Positions 61,605 through 64,000 of a stretch of 64,000 nt of DNA are shown in pieces. Both the position numbers and the translations under genes were made by a program. Location of the stretch: the NCBI RefSeq assembly GCF_900089835.1, contig NZ_OANU01000009.1, positions 62,001 to 126,000 on the forward strand, in the 5' to 3' direction. The notes below the pieces were generated by a model. That model did no database searches. It saw only the letters and a list, made by a program, of their open reading frames with translations, and was not told the origin of the DNA. This DNA comes from Vibrio thalassae. GTDB lineage: Bacteria; Pseudomonadota; Gammaproteobacteria; Enterobacterales; Vibrionaceae. Numbering within the stretch: the stretch's first letter is position 1; each line of letters begins with the position of its first letter.

Positions 61605-61632
61605 TTGCATCACAAAAAAATGCTCTTATAAT
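61605..61632 (+). promoter_or_regulatory. Promoter of the tRNA array
   Basis: -35 TTGCAT (61605-61610), 16-base spacer, -10 TATAAT (61627-61632), then a GC-rich discriminator typical of stringently controlled stable-RNA promoters. Confidence 0.75.
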
Positions 61633-61663
61633 TCGCAGCCCTGAACGATGAAAGACGTTCAAT

Positions 61664-61739
61664 GCGACACTAGCTCAGTTGGTAGAGCGCAACCTTGCCA
61701 AGGTTGAGGTCACGAGTTCGAACCTCGTGTGTCGCTCCA
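61664..61739 (+). tRNA. tRNA-Gly (GCC), copy 1
   Basis: 76 nt with encoded CCA. Acceptor GCGACAC/GTGTCGC, anticodon loop TTGCCAA (anticodon GCC), TTCGAAC T-loop. First gene of the array, 32 bases after the -10 box. Confidence 0.97.
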
Positions 61740-61780
61740 ACACATAGTTTTCATCGTACTTAACGGTGACACAATACGGA

Positions 61781-61857
<77 letters not shown>

Positions 61858-61887
61858 AATTTAGTCAATAGCAGTTGCTGTTGATAT

Positions 61888-61963
61888 GCGACACTAGCTC
61901 AGTTGGTAGAGCGCAACCTTGCCAAGGTTGAGGTCACGAGTTCGAACCTCGTGTGTCGCTCCA
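61888..61963 (+). tRNA. tRNA-Gly (GCC), copy 2
   Basis: Identical to copy 1 across 76 nt; anticodon GCC, encoded CCA. Confidence 0.97.
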
Positions 61964-62004
61964 AATTAATAAGCCTTCATCATGCTTTGAATGATGATTA
62001 CGGA

Positions 62005-62081
<77 letters not shown>

Positions 62082-62112
62082 ATACATTACGATAGTTTGG
62101 GTGGTTTCTTTA

Positions 62113-62172
62113 TCATAACCCTCAGGTCGTCGACGGATGCGCCGCCCGGTACAAACCCGGCCCCCGCAACCA
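62113..62172 (+). pseudogene. Degenerate 3' half of a tRNA-fMet
   Basis: Begins at the anticodon (TCATAACCC), continues through CAGGTCGTCG and ends GGCCCCCGCAACCA like the intact copies, but the 5' half is missing and a GC-rich block disrupts the T arm. The spacer following it is nearly the same as that after initiator copy 1, so it marks a decayed repeat unit. Confidence 0.8.
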
Positions 62173-62202
62173 AATTTAATCAATAGCACTTGCTGTTGAT
62201 AT

Positions 62203-62278
62203 GCGACACTAGCTCAGTTGGTAGAGCGCAACCTTGCCAAGGTTGAGGTCACGAGTTCGAACCTCGTGTGTCGCTCCA
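62203..62278 (+). tRNA. tRNA-Gly (GCC), copy 3
   Basis: Identical to copy 1 over 76 nt; anticodon GCC. Confidence 0.97.
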
Positions 62279-62333
62279 ATTTCCTTGAGTGAAAGAAATA
62301 CACCGTTATTTAGTAGTAAATAACGTTAGCAAT

Positions 62334-62409
62334 GCGACACTAGCTCAGTTGGTAGAGCGCAACCTTGCCAAGGTTGAGGTCACGAGTTCGAACCTCGTGT
62401 GTCGCTCCA
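62334..62409 (+). tRNA. tRNA-Gly (GCC), copy 4
   Basis: Identical to copy 1 over 76 nt; last tRNA of the array. No strong intrinsic terminator is obvious after it. Confidence 0.97.
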
Positions 62410-63002
62410 ATTTCTTCCACATAATGGACACCAAAAGCGGTCATCTCGATAAGAGATAGCAAAGTTGAGAAACTTGGTCCCTTCACCGCACGCTCTTTCC
62501 TAATGCTGAGAAGCATTACTCCCAAAATTAAGTCATTCAGTCACTACCTTACGATGATGTAATGTAATGCACTGACCTGTGTATTCTTATTTCTACACAC
62601 CCAAACAGCACTAGGCGCCTGCCTTTGTTGCGATTCTGTCATACTTAAATTAACAGACTTATCCACATTTTTATTTTGTGGATAACTTGGTTGATAAATT
62701 GTATTTGAATGATATCTAAATTGGGCTCTTGAAAGATCTTTACATCGTTACCTTGACTGTTTAATACCAGATTTTTCATATAACTTATTGAATTTAAATA
62801 AAATAAGAGATTTTTAAATATCTTTGCCTTGACAGTTAAATGATCAGCAAGTGACGTTTTTTTGATCCTAGTCATATATTGAAACTGTGTTTAACCTGAT
62901 TTCTCAACGACTAACCGTCAATGAAAATGTAGTTTTTCCACAAATCTAGATTTGAGATATTAGTCAAGAAAATAGATTTGATTTTTCTACACCCGTTGAT
63001 GG
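62410..63002. other. AT-rich intergenic region between the tRNA array and queG
   Basis: About 590 bases with no supported gene. A 7-bp hairpin TAATGCT-GAGA-AGCATTA (62501-62518) lacks a T-run. The right part is strongly AT-rich. Integration of mobile DNA at tRNA arrays is common, but no integrase or attachment repeat was seen. Confidence 0.4.
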
Positions 63003-64000
63003 CTATGCGTCTCGGGGTAATCCTTTTTTTACAATACGGATGAGTCGCTGGTTTTTGGTATGGATGCTGGTATCCAGCTTCATGGGGACCTGTCCCATTT
63101 GTCTCTGTAACGCCCACTCTATATGAGAGTCCAGAAGCTCTGATTTGCCTTGAATCTGTTGCAGTTTTTCAATGTAGTTTTGAGAAAAAGGCGCATTTCC
63201 CATAGCGATAATGATATTTCGCTGCCATTGTTCATGGCCAATTCTGCGGATAGCAGAGCCTTCCATATTTTTAAGAAATGTTGACTCATCCCAAGACAGC
63301 AACACGGCGAGGTTGGTATCAGCAAAACTAGCGCGTCGTTGAAAGTCTTGCTGTCGGCTTATCTCGGCATGGCGATTCCAGGGACAAACCAACTGGCAAT
63401 CATCACAGCCATAAATTCGATTTCCCATGGCCTCACGAAACTCTGGAGGGATAACACCTTTGTATTCGATGGTAAGGTAGGAAATACATCGACGAGCATC
63501 GATAACACCATTTTCCAAAATAGCACCAGTCGGGCAAGAAGTGATGCATGCTCGACACTTGCCACACTCGTTATCGACTGGCGAATCGGTAGGAAGAGGC
63601 AAGTCGATAAATAACTCACCTAAAAAGAACCAAGAGCCGGCTTCTTTATCCAATAGTAAGGAGTGTTTACCTATCCAACCCAGTCCAGCTTTTTCAGCGA
63701 TGGGACGCTCCAAAACAGGTGCTGAGTCAACAAATGGTCTGTAACCAAGTTCAGAGACTTCCTGTTCTATTTTCTGACCAAGTTTCTTGAGTAAATTACG
63801 AATCAGCTTGTGATAGTCACGCCCTAACGCGTATCGACTGATATAGCCGGAATGCTTATCTTCTAAGTTAGCGGCAAAGTGAGCATCTTCTGGGAGATAA
63901 TCCATTCTAACGCTGATGATTCGACAGGTATTTGGGTGGAGTTTATCTGGATGAATTCTTAAATCTTGATGGGTTGCCATCCAAGCCATATCACCATGAT
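63003..64000 (-). CDS. queG: Epoxyqueuosine reductase QueG (N-terminus beyond the window)
   Basis: Partial: the frame runs off the right edge (HGDMAWM continues upstream), so about 45-50 residues are missing. Last step of queuosine synthesis in tRNA. Two ferredoxin-type [4Fe-4S] motifs are present, CGKCRACITSCPTGAI and CDDCQLVCPWNRH, and the cobalamin-domain features ISVRMDY and DSAPVLERPIAEKAGLGWIGKH. A C-terminal HEAT-like helical part follows. The gene should be complete in the flanking sequence. Confidence 0.95.
   Translation of the reverse strand, partial: HGDMAWMATHQDLRIHPDKLHPNTCRIISVRMDYLPEDAHFAANLEDKHSGYISRYALGRDYHKLIRNLLKKLGQKIEQEVSELGYRPFVDSAPVLERPIAEKAGLGWIGKHSLLLDKEAGSWFFLGELFIDLPLPTDSPVDNECGKCRACITSCPTGAILENGVIDARRCISYLTIEYKGVIPPEFREAMGNRIYGCDDCQLVCPWNRHAEISRQQDFQRRASFADTNLAVLLSWDESTFLKNMEGSAIRRIGHEQWQRNIIIAMGNAPFSQNYIEKLQQIQGKSELLDSHIEWALQRQMGQVPMKLDTSIHTKNQRLIRIVKKGLPRDA

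Overview
The window is a chromosomal segment of a Vibrio species (Gammaproteobacteria, Vibrionaceae), probably from the larger chromosome. The evidence is gene content and order: fxsA-mutM, lpxL/lpxN-slmA-coaBC-radC-rpmBG, cpxRA/cpxP-fieF-pfkA-tpiA, glpX-zapB, envC-gpmM, secB-gpsA-cysE, groESL, epmB/efp, frdABCD/epmA and psd-rsgA-orn. Most of it is ordinary core genome. No species is named, because nothing can be searched here.

Layout. (1) Bases 1-7,600 are visibly AT-rich and accessory. A tight minus-strand operon (5019 to 523) encodes a MotA/TolQ/ExbB-type channel subunit, two different single-pass membrane proteins that each carry an acidic residue at the start of the helix as ExbD/MotB partners do, and a membrane-anchored protein with two tandem FGE-sulfatase (C-type-lectin-fold) domains. 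I know of no described system with this composition, and it is the best candidate for something new. A GGDEF-EAL protein lies just upstream of it. (2) 8.3-14 kb: a NarL-type regulator, dsbD, and the anaerobic dcuA-aspA pair. (3) 14.3-22.3 kb: fxsA, mutM, lipid A acyltransferases, slmA, coaBC, radC, rpmBG and trmL. (4) 22.5-33.7 kb: an M14 peptidase, the Cpx envelope-stress module with a CpxR box, fieF, pfkA, tpiA, small conserved genes, a cysteine-rich HTH regulator, glpX and zapB. (5) 33.7-43.3 kb: a TetR regulator, a DHH protein, envC, gpmM, a rhodanese, secB, gpsA, cysE and a MATE pump. (6) 43.4-47.7 kb: groESL, with a group II intron inserted inside the groEL stop codon. (7) 47.8-61.5 kb: a repeat-type secreted protein, mgtC-like, epmB, efp, a lipoprotein, frdDCBA, epmA, an EamA exporter, a transporter gene broken by an in-frame stop, psd, rsgA and orn. 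(8) 61.6-62.4 kb: a Gly/fMet tRNA array with a tRNA pseudogene. (9) The right edge cuts queG.

How the genes work together. EpmB and EpmA modify the lysine of EF-P, and all three genes lie within 7 kb around the fumarate reductase operon. DcuA, AspA and Frd form the aspartate-fumarate-succinate anaerobic respiration route. CpxA/R/P, EnvC, LpxL/LpxN and Psd serve the envelope. PfkA, TpiA, GpmM and GlpX are central glycolysis and gluconeogenesis.

The intron call rests on several independent sequence matches: a GTGCG 5' end, EBS1 and EBS2 each complementary over six bases to adjacent groEL 3'-end hexamers, a 34-nt domain V, and a domain VI with a bulged A eight bases from an AT 3' end. Its reverse transcriptase is N-terminally deleted. 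Unspliced RNA would keep a TAG stop made of exon TA plus intron G, while spliced RNA would extend GroEL by six residues.
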